Of a DNA stretch of 64,000 nt, positions 45,459 through 55,086 are shown piece after piece (the stretch's first letter is position 1; every line of letters starts with the position of its first letter). This DNA is from Chitinophagaceae bacterium (GTDB lineage: Bacteria; Bacteroidota; Bacteroidia; Chitinophagales; Chitinophagaceae): assembly GCA_023957755.1 (NCBI GenBank), contig JAMLGT010000002.1, positions 1 to 64,000 on the forward strand, given 5' to 3'. Made by a program: the position numbers and the translations under genes. The notes below the pieces were generated by a model. That model was not told the origin of the DNA, did not search any database, and worked only from the letters and a program-made list of their open reading frames with translations.

Positions 45459-45941
45459 ATGAAACAATTGCTTTTAGCTTTTACAGCGGTGACCTTCCTT
45501 TTATTTGCTGCTTCATGTAATAATACCGGGAAGCAGGAGGCTTCTACAGAGGAAGCGGTCCATTCTCACGAAGCAGAAGAGCCCGCCAGGGCCGAAGAAT
45601 TGTCATTGAATAATGGACAGAAGTGGCAGACAGACCAGGCTACTGGTGAGAATGTGACCTTCATGAAGACAATGGCTGATAATTTTGGAGCAGAACCCAA
45701 TCCCGGCACTACCCAATATCAGTTGCTGGGAAATGATATGCAAAAGGGGCTCGATAAACTTATTCAGCAATGCACAATGAAAGGGGCAGCTCATGACGAA
45801 CTGCATAAATGGCTGGAGCCGGTTATCAGGAATATTAAAGATTTAAAAGGTGTTACCGATTCTGTCAGTGGTCAGCAACTCTTTACGGAGTTGAAAGGTC
45901 GTTTTGAAAATTATGGTAACTTCTTTCAGTATGATAATTAA
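45459..45941 (+). CDS. Lipoprotein of unknown function in the NO/Fe-S repair cluster
   Basis: From ATG 45459 the product has 160 residues; an in-frame start 99 bp upstream lies inside the hairpin and is rejected. The lipobox is 'LFAASC' (C20). A His/Glu-rich linker follows ('HSHEAEEPARAEE', about 36-50), then a helical domain ('GLDKLIQQCTMKGAAHDELHKWLEPV') and a Phe/Tyr-ending tail. The helix with C/H residues might bind metal. The next gene starts inside its 3' end (11-bp overlap), which couples translation. No family is recognised. Confidence 0.75.
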   Translation: MKQLLLAFTAVTFLLFAASCNNTGKQEASTEEAVHSHEAEEPARAEELSLNNGQKWQTDQATGENVTFMKTMADNFGAEPNPGTTQYQLLGNDMQKGLDKLIQQCTMKGAAHDELHKWLEPVIRNIKDLKGVTDSVSGQQLFTELKGRFENYGNFFQYDN

Positions 45942-46740
45942 TCCAAATACTAAAATTGCAGCCTTGCTCAAGGCTCATCCTGATGCGCTGGAAGCCATCA
46001 TAAGTATTAACCCCAAGTTTGAGAAACTACGTAATCCAATCATGCGGAAGCTGATGGCAGGGAGAACCAGTATCTCAATGGCATCCAAAATCAGCGGTTG
46101 CGGTGTGCAGGCTTTTTATGACAAACTGAAACCATTGGGATTTGAAGTTGATGATAAAACTGAGGCTGCGGTAGAGAAAAAACATTCCGTGCCTGGGTTT
46201 CTTCACAGGCTTACAGATAAAGACATACTGGTGCTGGATGTGCGCAAGACGATTGAGGAGGACAGGGATCCGCTTCCGGATATTATGAAAGCAGTAAAGG
46301 AAATTCCTCAGAATGGTGCTTTAAAGATTATTAACTCTTTCGAACCAACCCCACTTATTAAACTTTTGGAAAAGCAGGGTTTTGCTGCATTTGTAGATGA
46401 TGCCCAGGAAGATGCAGTAGAAACCTGGTTCTACAAAGAAAAGGGAGCGGCTGATGCGCCTTCAGTGGAGGTGGCGGATACCGCCAGAGAAGGGTGGGAC
46501 AATATGCTCGCCAAATACGAGGGTAGGCTGGAGAAGACCGATGTGCGCGCATTGCCGATGCCACTGCCTATGCATACTATCCTCGAGTTGATTGATACGC
46601 TTCCCGATGATAAAGCACTTTTTGTGGAGCATAAAAGAATTCCCGTGTTTCTATTGCCGGAATTACGGGAGAGGCACTTTGATTACCGAATTAAAGAAAT
46701 TGAAGATGGCCATGTTCAACTATTAATTTTTAAAGACTGA
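45931..46740 (+). CDS. DUF1858 plus two DUF2249-like domains
   Basis: Starting at ATG 45931 the product has 269 residues. Residues about 1-60 resemble DUF1858, the ScdA_N-related helical domain ('INPNTKIAALLKAHPDALEA', 'ISGCGVQAFYDKL'). Residues about 97-168 form one DUF2249-like unit ('LVLDVRK', 'FEPTPLIKLLEKQGFAA') and about 205-269 a second ('VRALPMPLPMHTILELIDTL', 'HKRIPVFLLPELRE'). It shares its domain set with the fused RIC protein two genes upstream, so both may act on the same ligand or partner. Function is not established. Confidence 0.8.
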   Translation: MIINPNTKIAALLKAHPDALEAIISINPKFEKLRNPIMRKLMAGRTSISMASKISGCGVQAFYDKLKPLGFEVDDKTEAAVEKKHSVPGFLHRLTDKDILVLDVRKTIEEDRDPLPDIMKAVKEIPQNGALKIINSFEPTPLIKLLEKQGFAAFVDDAQEDAVETWFYKEKGAADAPSVEVADTAREGWDNMLAKYEGRLEKTDVRALPMPLPMHTILELIDTLPDDKALFVEHKRIPVFLLPELRERHFDYRIKEIEDGHVQLLIFKD

Positions 46741-46741
46741 T

Positions 46742-48022
46742 ATGTTTGCACCCGGAGCAGGAGTGAATCCCACAAAGACAACTTCCCATAAAGTGATCAT
46801 ACCGTTTTACGTGTATGCATCTCTTTCATTTGTGGCTGGGTGTGTGTTGCTCTTTGCTTCTTCTGCCTCATTTACCGGGCCTCATTTCCAGCCTCATCTT
46901 CTGGCTGTAACGCATGTAATGGCCCTGGGGTGGGGGTCTATGATGATTCTGGGTGCCAGCCACCAGTTAGTGCCTGTATTAATTGAAGGGAAGCTATATA
47001 GTAATACGCTTGCCTATCTTTCCTTTGCATTGGCGGGAGTGGGTATCATACTTATGGTTTGGGCTTTCTATCATTTTGATTTTGGCCTGGCTGCTCAGGT
47101 CGGAAGTCTGATGATTTTGGGAGCATTCCTTAGCTATCTGGTAAATATTATTGTCAGTATGTCAAAGGCGAATCATACCAATGTGCATGCTACGTTTGTG
47201 CTTGCAGGTACGCTGTGGATGATTCTTACAATTTCGCTGGGTGTGTTACTTATCTTTAATTTTAATTATAATCTGCTTTCGTTTAGCTCTGTAACCTATT
47301 TACCTCTGCATGCACATTTGGGAATCATTGGCTGGTTTCTGATGTTGGTGCTTGGAGTAGGGAGTAGGTTGATACCCATGTTTCTAATCTCAAAGTATAG
47401 CAACGAGAAGCGGCTCTGGCTGATATTTTATCTTGTAAATGCAGGGTTACTTTTGTTTTACGCTTCCTTTATCGTTAAGCGTGTTCAGTCATTATACATA
47501 TTGTCTTCACTGATGATTGTTTCGGCAATCGTACTTTTTATTCAGTTTGCATTTAAAGCTTATAAAGCCAGAATCCGAAAGGCAGTGGATCCTCAGGTGA
47601 AGATTGCATTGGGGTCTTCATGGATGATGTTGCTGCCGGCAATAGTGCTGGGAATGGTATTTGCTACTTCTGTGCTCTCAGTATATTTTGAAAAGCTCGT
47701 ACTCATTTACGGATTTTGTATTTTCTTCGGCTGGATCAGCGCTATTATTTTTGGAATGACGTTTAAGACACTTCCCTTTATTCTCTGGAACAAGAAGTTT
47801 CACCAGAAGGCAGGTATAGCCCGGACTCCGAACCCAAAAGAATTATTTAGCCAGCCTGTTTTCAGAATAATGGTAGGGTTTTATTTTACAGGCTTTGTTA
47901 TTTTCATTACAGGAATTTTGCTGGCCAATGTGATTGTATTGCAGACTGGAGCGGCGTTATTAATAGTGTGTGCGGTGCTCTTCAATCTGAATGTTTTTAA
48001 AATGTTACGCTACAAAAGCTAA
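46742..48022 (+). CDS. Orphan heme-copper-oxidase subunit I-like membrane protein
   Basis: This 426-residue protein has about 12 transmembrane helices and histidines in helix positions that recall heme ligation in subunit I of oxidases or NO reductases: H52/H58 ('HLLAVTHVMALGWG'), H74 ('GASHQLVPV'), H145/H149, and H190/H192 ('PLHAHLGIIGWFLM'). No accessory cytochrome or CuA subunit gene is near. It may be a heme-based sensor/transporter or a single-subunit NO-handling protein, similar in setting to NnrS. The heme-copper link is inferred from pattern, not proven. It is 1 bp downstream of the DUF1858 gene. Confidence 0.7.
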   Translation: MFAPGAGVNPTKTTSHKVIIPFYVYASLSFVAGCVLLFASSASFTGPHFQPHLLAVTHVMALGWGSMMILGASHQLVPVLIEGKLYSNTLAYLSFALAGVGIILMVWAFYHFDFGLAAQVGSLMILGAFLSYLVNIIVSMSKANHTNVHATFVLAGTLWMILTISLGVLLIFNFNYNLLSFSSVTYLPLHAHLGIIGWFLMLVLGVGSRLIPMFLISKYSNEKRLWLIFYLVNAGLLLFYASFIVKRVQSLYILSSLMIVSAIVLFIQFAFKAYKARIRKAVDPQVKIALGSSWMMLLPAIVLGMVFATSVLSVYFEKLVLIYGFCIFFGWISAIIFGMTFKTLPFILWNKKFHQKAGIARTPNPKELFSQPVFRIMVGFYFTGFVIFITGILLANVIVLQTGAALLIVCAVLFNLNVFKMLRYKS

Positions 48023-48027
48023 TTGAT

Positions 48028-48363
48028 ATGAACGAGATTACCAATAACCCGGATATGTGCGAAAAAGCACTGGATGTACTACATGAGGTGATAGACCCCG
48101 AGATAGGGCTGAATGTGGTGGATTTAGGATTGATCTATCAACTGGATTTTGATACGGAGGAAAAGGTAGTGTATTGCACGATGACACTCACTACACAGTT
48201 TTGTCCGATGGGTGAATCCATTCAGGATGGAGTGACCAACTGTCTGCAATTTAATTTTCCCGAATATAGGGCTGATATCAAACTGACGTTTGATCCACCG
48301 TGGAGTATGGAAAAGATTTCTCCTGAAGGACTAGACTGGTTGAATGGAGGCTCCAGATTTTAG
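48028..48363 (+). CDS. DUF59/MIP18 family Fe-S maturation protein (second copy)
   Basis: This 111-residue paralogue of the suf-linked DUF59 protein keeps 'DPEIGLNVVDLGLIYQL' and a conserved cysteine in 'TTQFCPMGES' (about C74). It should act in Fe-S protein maturation or repair. Its place between the membrane protein and an Rrf2 regulator, with 4-5 bp spacings, suggests a stress-specific partner for the housekeeping SUF-linked copy at 17610-17921. Confidence 0.9.
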   Translation: MNEITNNPDMCEKALDVLHEVIDPEIGLNVVDLGLIYQLDFDTEEKVVYCTMTLTTQFCPMGESIQDGVTNCLQFNFPEYRADIKLTFDPPWSMEKISPEGLDWLNGGSRF

Positions 48364-48367
48364 AGTT

Positions 48368-48799
48368 ATGCTAAGTAAGATGTGTAAGACTGCAATTAAA
48401 GCAGTTATTTTTCTCTGCTCACAAACCGATAAAGATGCGTATGTGGGTATCAAGCAAATAGCCGATGCAATCAACAGTAGTGAGCACACGGTAGGGAAGA
48501 TATTGCAGTCGCTGGTGAAGGGAGGAATTATTAATAGCATTAAGGGGCCGTCAGGTGGCTTTTTTATTACAGAAGCACAGGGAAGCCTTCCATTGATAAA
48601 AATTGTGGAGGCTATTGATGGACGCGAAAAATTTACTGAATGTGGCTTGGGGTTATCTAAATGCTCTGCATCGCACCCATGTCCAATTCATCATCTTTAT
48701 GAGCCTATACGCAATGGTATGGAACGTGTGTTCAGAGAAAAGAAAGTGTGCGATCTATGCCATCGGGTCAACATAGGCGAAGCATACCTGGCAGGATAG
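48368..48799 (+). CDS. Rrf2 family regulator with NsrR-like cysteine spacing
   Basis: From ATG 48368 the product has 143 residues; an earlier in-frame start (48344) overlaps the DUF59 gene and is disfavoured. The winged helix includes 'QIADAINSSEHTVGKILQSL'. Cysteines C92, C99 and C105 are spaced CX6CX5C, close to the CX4-5CX5C pattern of NsrR nitric-oxide sensors; a further CxxC (C128/C131) lies near the C-terminus. As last gene of the cluster, it probably autoregulates through the repeat at 43782-43807. Sensing of NO is inferred from the motif and the neighbours. Confidence 0.85.
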   Translation: MLSKMCKTAIKAVIFLCSQTDKDAYVGIKQIADAINSSEHTVGKILQSLVKGGIINSIKGPSGGFFITEAQGSLPLIKIVEAIDGREKFTECGLGLSKCSASHPCPIHHLYEPIRNGMERVFREKKVCDLCHRVNIGEAYLAG

Positions 48800-48810
48800 G
48801 ATAGTTTTTC

Positions 48811-49620
48811 TCAGAAGCCAAAGCTAAGCCCGATTCGGGTGTTCAATCCTGAGAATGTTTGTTTTTGATCTGCTTTTGATTCTAAACCCACCGGAGTGTT
48901 CCTTGAATTCTGGATACTATATAGATCAGGTAATACCAGGCCACCATTTGTCGCATACACACTCAATTCTACATCTTTGAAGCGTGCATGGTTGGTACCA
49001 AAGAAATCAGCAAGCAGAAAGACGGAAAGACGGGAAGTAATTTGATAATCAATCTCAGCGCCCAACATTAATGCAGGAGCAAATGCTTTTCCTTTTTGGG
49101 ATGTCAATAATGCGTAAGCGGTATCTGCCTTGCTGTCAGCAAATACGGAAGGTAACGATACATGGCTGAATCCTGCCATCACTTTAGGCCGGAATGTAAA
49201 TTTGTTATCAGCTGCCTGGCTGAGTGGTAATTCGGCAAAAAGGCCTGCCATCAAAGCGGCTACCTGCCAATTATTTTTTTGAACCTCCCAGTTGCTGTAA
49301 TATCTCTGAGTGGTACCCGGGCCAAATGGGAAGCCGGTAGTACCGAGTTGTGCAGCGATTCTTTTCCGATTCCAGGTATTTGATTGGAGATAACCTGCTA
49401 TCTGATATCCGAAAATGTTATTGGTTTTATGATTAAAAGAAAGCATTGCCGAAAATCCCGGTGAAGCCATCCCCGTTCCATCACCGAAAAAATCAGTGTC
49501 CGCATATTTGCCCGTAGGAAAGGAGGGGCCAAAAGATGCAGACAGGTGATTGTTGTTAGATTGTGCTGTCGTGAGCATGGCCTGAAAAATCAGGGCAATC
49601 AGAATACCGGTTTTTTTCAT
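48811..49620 (-). CDS. Outer-membrane beta-barrel protein of unknown function
   Basis: The 269-residue product has a signal peptide (about 1-19, ending TTAQS) and about 10-12 alternating strands with aromatic residues, closing 'NTRIGLSFGF', a typical barrel end. It resembles the generic Bacteroidota outer-membrane beta-barrel group (PF13568-like). It is transcribed leftward, convergent with the NO/Fe-S cluster, and has no obvious partner gene. Confidence 0.75.
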   Translation of the reverse strand: MKKTGILIALIFQAMLTTAQSNNNHLSASFGPSFPTGKYADTDFFGDGTGMASPGFSAMLSFNHKTNNIFGYQIAGYLQSNTWNRKRIAAQLGTTGFPFGPGTTQRYYSNWEVQKNNWQVAALMAGLFAELPLSQAADNKFTFRPKVMAGFSHVSLPSVFADSKADTAYALLTSQKGKAFAPALMLGAEIDYQITSRLSVFLLADFFGTNHARFKDVELSVYATNGGLVLPDLYSIQNSRNTPVGLESKADQKQTFSGLNTRIGLSFGF

Positions 49621-49660
49621 TGGGAGGTTATTATGGTATGAGTGAAATCAGAGATATAAG

Positions 49661-49693
49661 AAAAAGCGCCGACCCCCGGGGTATCAGCGCTTT
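49661..49693 (-). terminator. Terminator after atpC
   Basis: AAAGCGC (49663-49669) pairs with GCGCTTT (49687-49693); a further C-run/G-run pairs inside the loop. On the minus strand T residues follow, so it ends the atpD-atpC transcript. Confidence 0.75.
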
Positions 49694-49719
49694 GGAAAGA
49701 ATTTCCCTATTGTAATCTG

Positions 49720-49971
49720 TTACTGTTCTTCAGCACCTTCAACCAGGACGGTAGTCTTGTTTTTCAGCACCTCTACAAAACCTCCTTTGATACTATAAGT
49801 TTGTGAGTTCTGTTTATCTTTAAGTATCTTTAATTTGCCGGCTTTCAATGCACTGACAATCGCGGCGTGTTTATCCAGTACTTCAAATAGTCCATTAATT
49901 CCCGGCAGTTGCACACCATACACATCGCCTTTGAAGACAGTGTGTTCAGGAGTTAAGATTTCAAGGTTCAT
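49720..49971 (-). CDS. atpC: ATP synthase F1 epsilon subunit (short form)
   Basis: At 83 residues it holds only the N-terminal beta-sandwich ('LEILTPEHTVFKGDVYGVQL', 'GLFEVLDKHAAIVSAL'). The C-terminal two-helix domain that inhibits ATP hydrolysis in E. coli (about 135 residues in all) is absent, as is usual in Bacteroidota. It follows atpD by 31 bp. Confidence 0.93.
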   Translation of the reverse strand: MNLEILTPEHTVFKGDVYGVQLPGINGLFEVLDKHAAIVSALKAGKLKILKDKQNSQTYSIKGGFVEVLKNKTTVLVEGAEEQ

Positions 49972-50002
49972 TAGGCGGAATAATTAGAGCTGAATAATCA
50001 AT

Positions 50003-51583
<1,581 letters not shown>

Positions 51584-51673
51584 TTAGCCTAACTTTTGCC
51601 GTGAACAGATAGCCGGGATTTCAACATTTGTGGACAATTACGCTGTTGGGGCCTAAAGGGGCGTGATTGGTGC

Positions 51674-51707
51674 GGGGGTTTCGGGTTGTGGGCTTCAGGT
51701 TTGGGGG
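51674..51707 (+). repeat. G-rich tract with G-quadruplex potential, shares a 12-mer with 59736-59758
   Basis: Four G-runs (51674-51678, 51683-51685, 51690-51692, 51703-51707) with loops of 4, 4 and 10 nt. It contains GGGTTTCGGGTT, the reverse complement of the heptamer repeat found at 59736-59758. It lies between atpD and gdhA. Confidence 0.55.
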
Positions 51708-51742
51708 TTGTAGGTGGTGAGCTGTGAGTTAAAGGGGAAGGC

Positions 51743-51775
51743 AAAAATCCCCGCTATGATGAGATAGTGGGGGTT
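51743..51775 (-). terminator. Terminator after gdhA
   Basis: AATCCCCGCTAT (51746-51757) pairs with ATAGTGGGGGTT (51764-51775) using G:U pairs, loop 6 nt. On the minus strand a T-run follows; gdhA stops at 51806. Confidence 0.7.
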
Positions 51776-51805
51776 TAAAAAAGATCGTCTCGGTTAGGAA
51801 TGAAT

Positions 51806-53146
51806 TTATACAAATCCCTGGGAGAGCATGGCCTCTGCCACTTTTACAAATCCGGCAATATTAGCTCCCTTTTGATAGTTTATGTAGCCATCTTCTTCCT
51901 CGCCGTATTTCACACACGAACGGTGGATATTCTGCATAATGGTTTTTAGTTTCTGATCTACCTTATCCCTTGTCCAGGAATATCTCATTGAGTTTTGTGT
52001 CATCTCAAGTCCGCTTACGGCTACACCTCCTGCATTGGCTGCCTTGCCCGGTGCATACAGAATGCCTTTATTTCTGAACACTTCTATCGCCTGGGGAGTG
52101 CAGGGCATATTGGCCCCTTCGGCTACCACATAGCAGCCGTTGTTTACTAATATGCAGGCATCCTCGACGTGTAGCTCGTTCTCTGTTGCATTAGGCAACG
52201 CGATATCACAAGCGATACCCCAGGGCTTCTCCTGCGGGAAATATTCGCATCCGTATCTCAAAGCATATTCCTTGATCCGGCCTCTCCTGACATTTTTTAG
52301 CTCCCTGACAAAATTTAGTTTGTTTTCGTCAATGCCTGCCGGATCGTATATGAAACCGTCAGAGTCGGAGAGCGTCAGGACGGTAGCCCCCATTTCTATA
52401 CATTTTTCTGCTGTAAATTGTGATACGTTACCGGAACCGGAGATGACAATTGATTTTCCCCTCACTGAATCCCCTCTTTTTTGGAGCATTTCCTCTACAA
52501 AATAGACCAGCCCATAACCTGTAGCCTCAGGCCGTATCAAACTCCCTCCATATTCAATGCCCTTACCGGTAAGCACTCCGGTAAATTCTCCTTTTAATCT
52601 TTTGTATTGCCCGAACAAAAAACCAATTTCCCGGGCACCTACTCCTATATCTCCTGCCGGTACATCCGTATCCGGACCGATATACTTACTAAGCTCAGTC
52701 ATGAAACTCTGGCAAAACTGCATGACCTCACGGTCACTTTTACCTTTAGGGTCAAAATCGCTTCCACCCTTGGCTCCTCCCATCGGAAGCCCGGTGAGGC
52801 TGTTTTTCAAAACCTGCTCAAAAGCAAGAAATTTTAATATGCTAAGGTTGACCGTTGGATGAAACCTGAGGCCTCCTTTATAAGGCCCAATCGCGCTGTT
52901 CATCTGCACTCTGTAACCACGGTTGATTTCTATTTCTCCGTTATCATTTATCCAGGGCACTCTGAAGATGACTACCCTTTCCGGCTCTGTCATTCGCTCC
53001 AGAATCTTATTTTTTCGGTAAACAGGGTGTTTTTCAATGTAAGGAATTAAAGATTCAGCTACTTCCATAACTGCCTGAAGAAACTCAGGTTCATTAGCAT
53101 GCCTGCGTGAAACGCTGTCCACAAAGTCCGCGACTAGTACACTCAT
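51806..53146 (-). CDS. gdhA: NADP-specific glutamate dehydrogenase
   Basis: This 446-residue hexameric enzyme aminates 2-oxoglutarate to glutamate with NAD(P)H. Signature segments are 'GGAKGGSDFDPKGKSD' (catalytic lysine loop), 'DVPAGDIGVGAREIG' and 'GSGNVSQFTAEK' (dinucleotide fold). Length and motifs fit the bacterial small-subunit NADP type. It is monocistronic, with a long AT-rich region upstream. Confidence 0.96.
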   Translation of the reverse strand: MSVLVADFVDSVSRRHANEPEFLQAVMEVAESLIPYIEKHPVYRKNKILERMTEPERVVIFRVPWINDNGEIEINRGYRVQMNSAIGPYKGGLRFHPTVNLSILKFLAFEQVLKNSLTGLPMGGAKGGSDFDPKGKSDREVMQFCQSFMTELSKYIGPDTDVPAGDIGVGAREIGFLFGQYKRLKGEFTGVLTGKGIEYGGSLIRPEATGYGLVYFVEEMLQKRGDSVRGKSIVISGSGNVSQFTAEKCIEMGATVLTLSDSDGFIYDPAGIDENKLNFVRELKNVRRGRIKEYALRYGCEYFPQEKPWGIACDIALPNATENELHVEDACILVNNGCYVVAEGANMPCTPQAIEVFRNKGILYAPGKAANAGGVAVSGLEMTQNSMRYSWTRDKVDQKLKTIMQNIHRSCVKYGEEEDGYINYQKGANIAGFVKVAEAMLSQGFV

Positions 53147-53519
53147 TTAGGTAATTTAACTGTGATTTCATAATTGATTGAAAGTGCTTGAAATTACGAA
53201 AGAACCTAAGGTGAATTCGTATTAATCTAAATATTTTGTATTTGATTAAAGAATAGGTAATATGAATCTTGGTTTTTAGATGTTTTTTAAATAATATTAA
53301 AATATGTAAGAATACTTTTATTGTGTTATTTATAATGCAGAATAAAACACGAGATGATAGGCAGCATCTAACATTCAGTTTTAATTGATTGAATTATTCA
53401 AAATATCCTAATGATTGATAGCTTTTATTCAATGGCTACTTCACTTTTACGGCTATTGGATATCCTTCCGATTTCCGGTCTCGGGCCTGGAAATAGTGAA
53501 GTTTCGGTTATTCTCAATT
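53147..53519. other. 373-bp AT-rich gap upstream of gdhA
   Basis: No gene is seen; a 61-codon frame at 53415-53600 runs antisense into the flippase gene and is not credible. At 53306-53323 the sequence GTAAGAATACTTTTATTG is almost identical to the right half of the NO/Fe-S operator region (43789-43808) but lacks two bases in the middle and a matching left arm. The gap holds the gdhA promoter region, not clearly recognised. Confidence 0.5.
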
Positions 53520-55046
53520 TTACCGGATGTATTTGCCTACCCAGGGCAGTTTTCTGAATTCTTTCTTTTCGACCTGGAGAATAAACCAGATAAAGGCTAA
53601 GAATAGTATTGTGGCTGTGGTGAGGTTATAGATGAGATTGTGAGTCCAGTTGTTGAGTAATTTATGAAGCCCGAATAAAGCCAGCGCAATCACCATATAG
53701 GCCACCAACTTCTTCCACGCATAGGGAATAGGGTATTCTTTTTGTCCCCATATATAGGATATTACCATCATAGATCCATAACACAGGAAGGTGGCCCATG
53801 CACTTGCCATGTATCCAAAGATGGGAATAAAGAGGAAATTGATAAAAAGGGTCAATACAGCTCCAATGATGGTTATCCAGGCACCAGCCATTGTTTTGTT
53901 CGTAAGTTTATACCAAATAGACAGGTTATAATAAATCCCAAGAAACATATTTGCAAACAGCAGGATTGGCACTACTTTGAGCCCGGTCCAATAAAGCTCC
54001 AGCTTTTCTTTGGGAGTGCCTGTGATGGCAAAGAAGTATTTCCATATTTCGAGATATAGCGCCACTGCGAGAAACATGATCGAAATAGTGATGACAAAAA
54101 ATTTCATCACTCTTGCATACACCCTCGGCGCATCCTTCCCTTCAGATTCTTTAAAGAAAAACGGTTCGGCTCCATATCGGAATGCCTGTATGAAAAGTGT
54201 AATCAGGATTGATAATTTATAACATGCCGCATAGATGGCTACCTGTTCTTTCGCTGCTTTCTCTGTTGCGCCCGGAGCCAGCCAGCTCAGCATGATGCGG
54301 TCGAAGGTCTCATTAACCATTCCTCCCAGGCCGGCGATAATCAGTGGCATTGAATAAATCATCATCACCTTCCAGGTATTGAAGTTGAATTTCCACTGAA
54401 TAGAGAAAAACTCTTTAAAAAGCAGCAGCCATGCAAATACTGAAGCGATGAGGTTGGCTATAATGATATATCCGACACCATAGTCGGGATTGTAGAAAGT
54501 GCCGATAAGACCGTCGGGATTCTTTTTAGCAATTTCCGGGCACACAGTGAGAAGGAAGTAGGTGATAATGATTTGAAAAACGATAGATGCAATGCGTATC
54601 AGTGCATATTTTCTGGGACGCTGATCGAGCCGCAACTTGGCAAAGGGTAGGGTGGCAAGTGTATCAAATGAGATTATTAATGCCGAGAGCGTAATAAATT
54701 CGGGATAGTTATCCAGCCGTAACCAGTGCGCAATCGTTTTAGAGAAAAGGATGAGCAGTGCCCCGAGGAAAATGGTGGTGCCAATAATAGAAATTACTGA
54801 AGTGCTATACACATCTTTCTTATACTTTTCCTGAGTGGCAAATCTGAAAAAGGCAGTTTCCAGTCCGTAAGTGAAAATGATATTCAGGAAGGGAATGGCT
54901 GCATACATTATGCTCATGTCTCCATACTTCTCCACTGAAAGTGTGCCCATGAAATAGGGAGTGAGCAGATAAAACAGGAATCGAGCCACGATGGAACTCG
55001 CTCCGTACCACATCGTTTGTCCGGCTAATTTTTTAATGCTGCTCAA
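53520..55046 (-). CDS. Oligosaccharide flippase/polysaccharide export (Wzx-type, MOP superfamily)
   Basis: The 508-residue membrane protein has about 14 hydrophobic helices and the Wzx/MATE-like start 'LAGQTMWYGASSIVARFLFYLL'. Such proteins flip lipid-linked sugars across the inner membrane for O-antigen, capsule or exopolysaccharide. No glycosyltransferase genes lie nearby, so the polymer is unknown. It is 40 bp downstream of ribD on the same strand, possibly cotranscribed. Confidence 0.88.
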   Translation of the reverse strand: MSSIKKLAGQTMWYGASSIVARFLFYLLTPYFMGTLSVEKYGDMSIMYAAIPFLNIIFTYGLETAFFRFATQEKYKKDVYSTSVISIIGTTIFLGALLILFSKTIAHWLRLDNYPEFITLSALIISFDTLATLPFAKLRLDQRPRKYALIRIASIVFQIIITYFLLTVCPEIAKKNPDGLIGTFYNPDYGVGYIIIANLIASVFAWLLLFKEFFSIQWKFNFNTWKVMMIYSMPLIIAGLGGMVNETFDRIMLSWLAPGATEKAAKEQVAIYAACYKLSILITLFIQAFRYGAEPFFFKESEGKDAPRVYARVMKFFVITISIMFLAVALYLEIWKYFFAITGTPKEKLELYWTGLKVVPILLFANMFLGIYYNLSIWYKLTNKTMAGAWITIIGAVLTLFINFLFIPIFGYMASAWATFLCYGSMMVISYIWGQKEYPIPYAWKKLVAYMVIALALFGLHKLLNNWTHNLIYNLTTATILFLAFIWFILQVEKKEFRKLPWVGKYIR

Positions 55047-55086
55047 AGAAGAAATGGATTAATGGAGCTCAAAAATAAAAGTATAT

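Noticed and set aside
53415-53600. 61-codon rightward frame upstream of gdhA
   Set aside because: Half of it lies antisense within the flippase gene, and the rest is AT-rich non-coding sequence.
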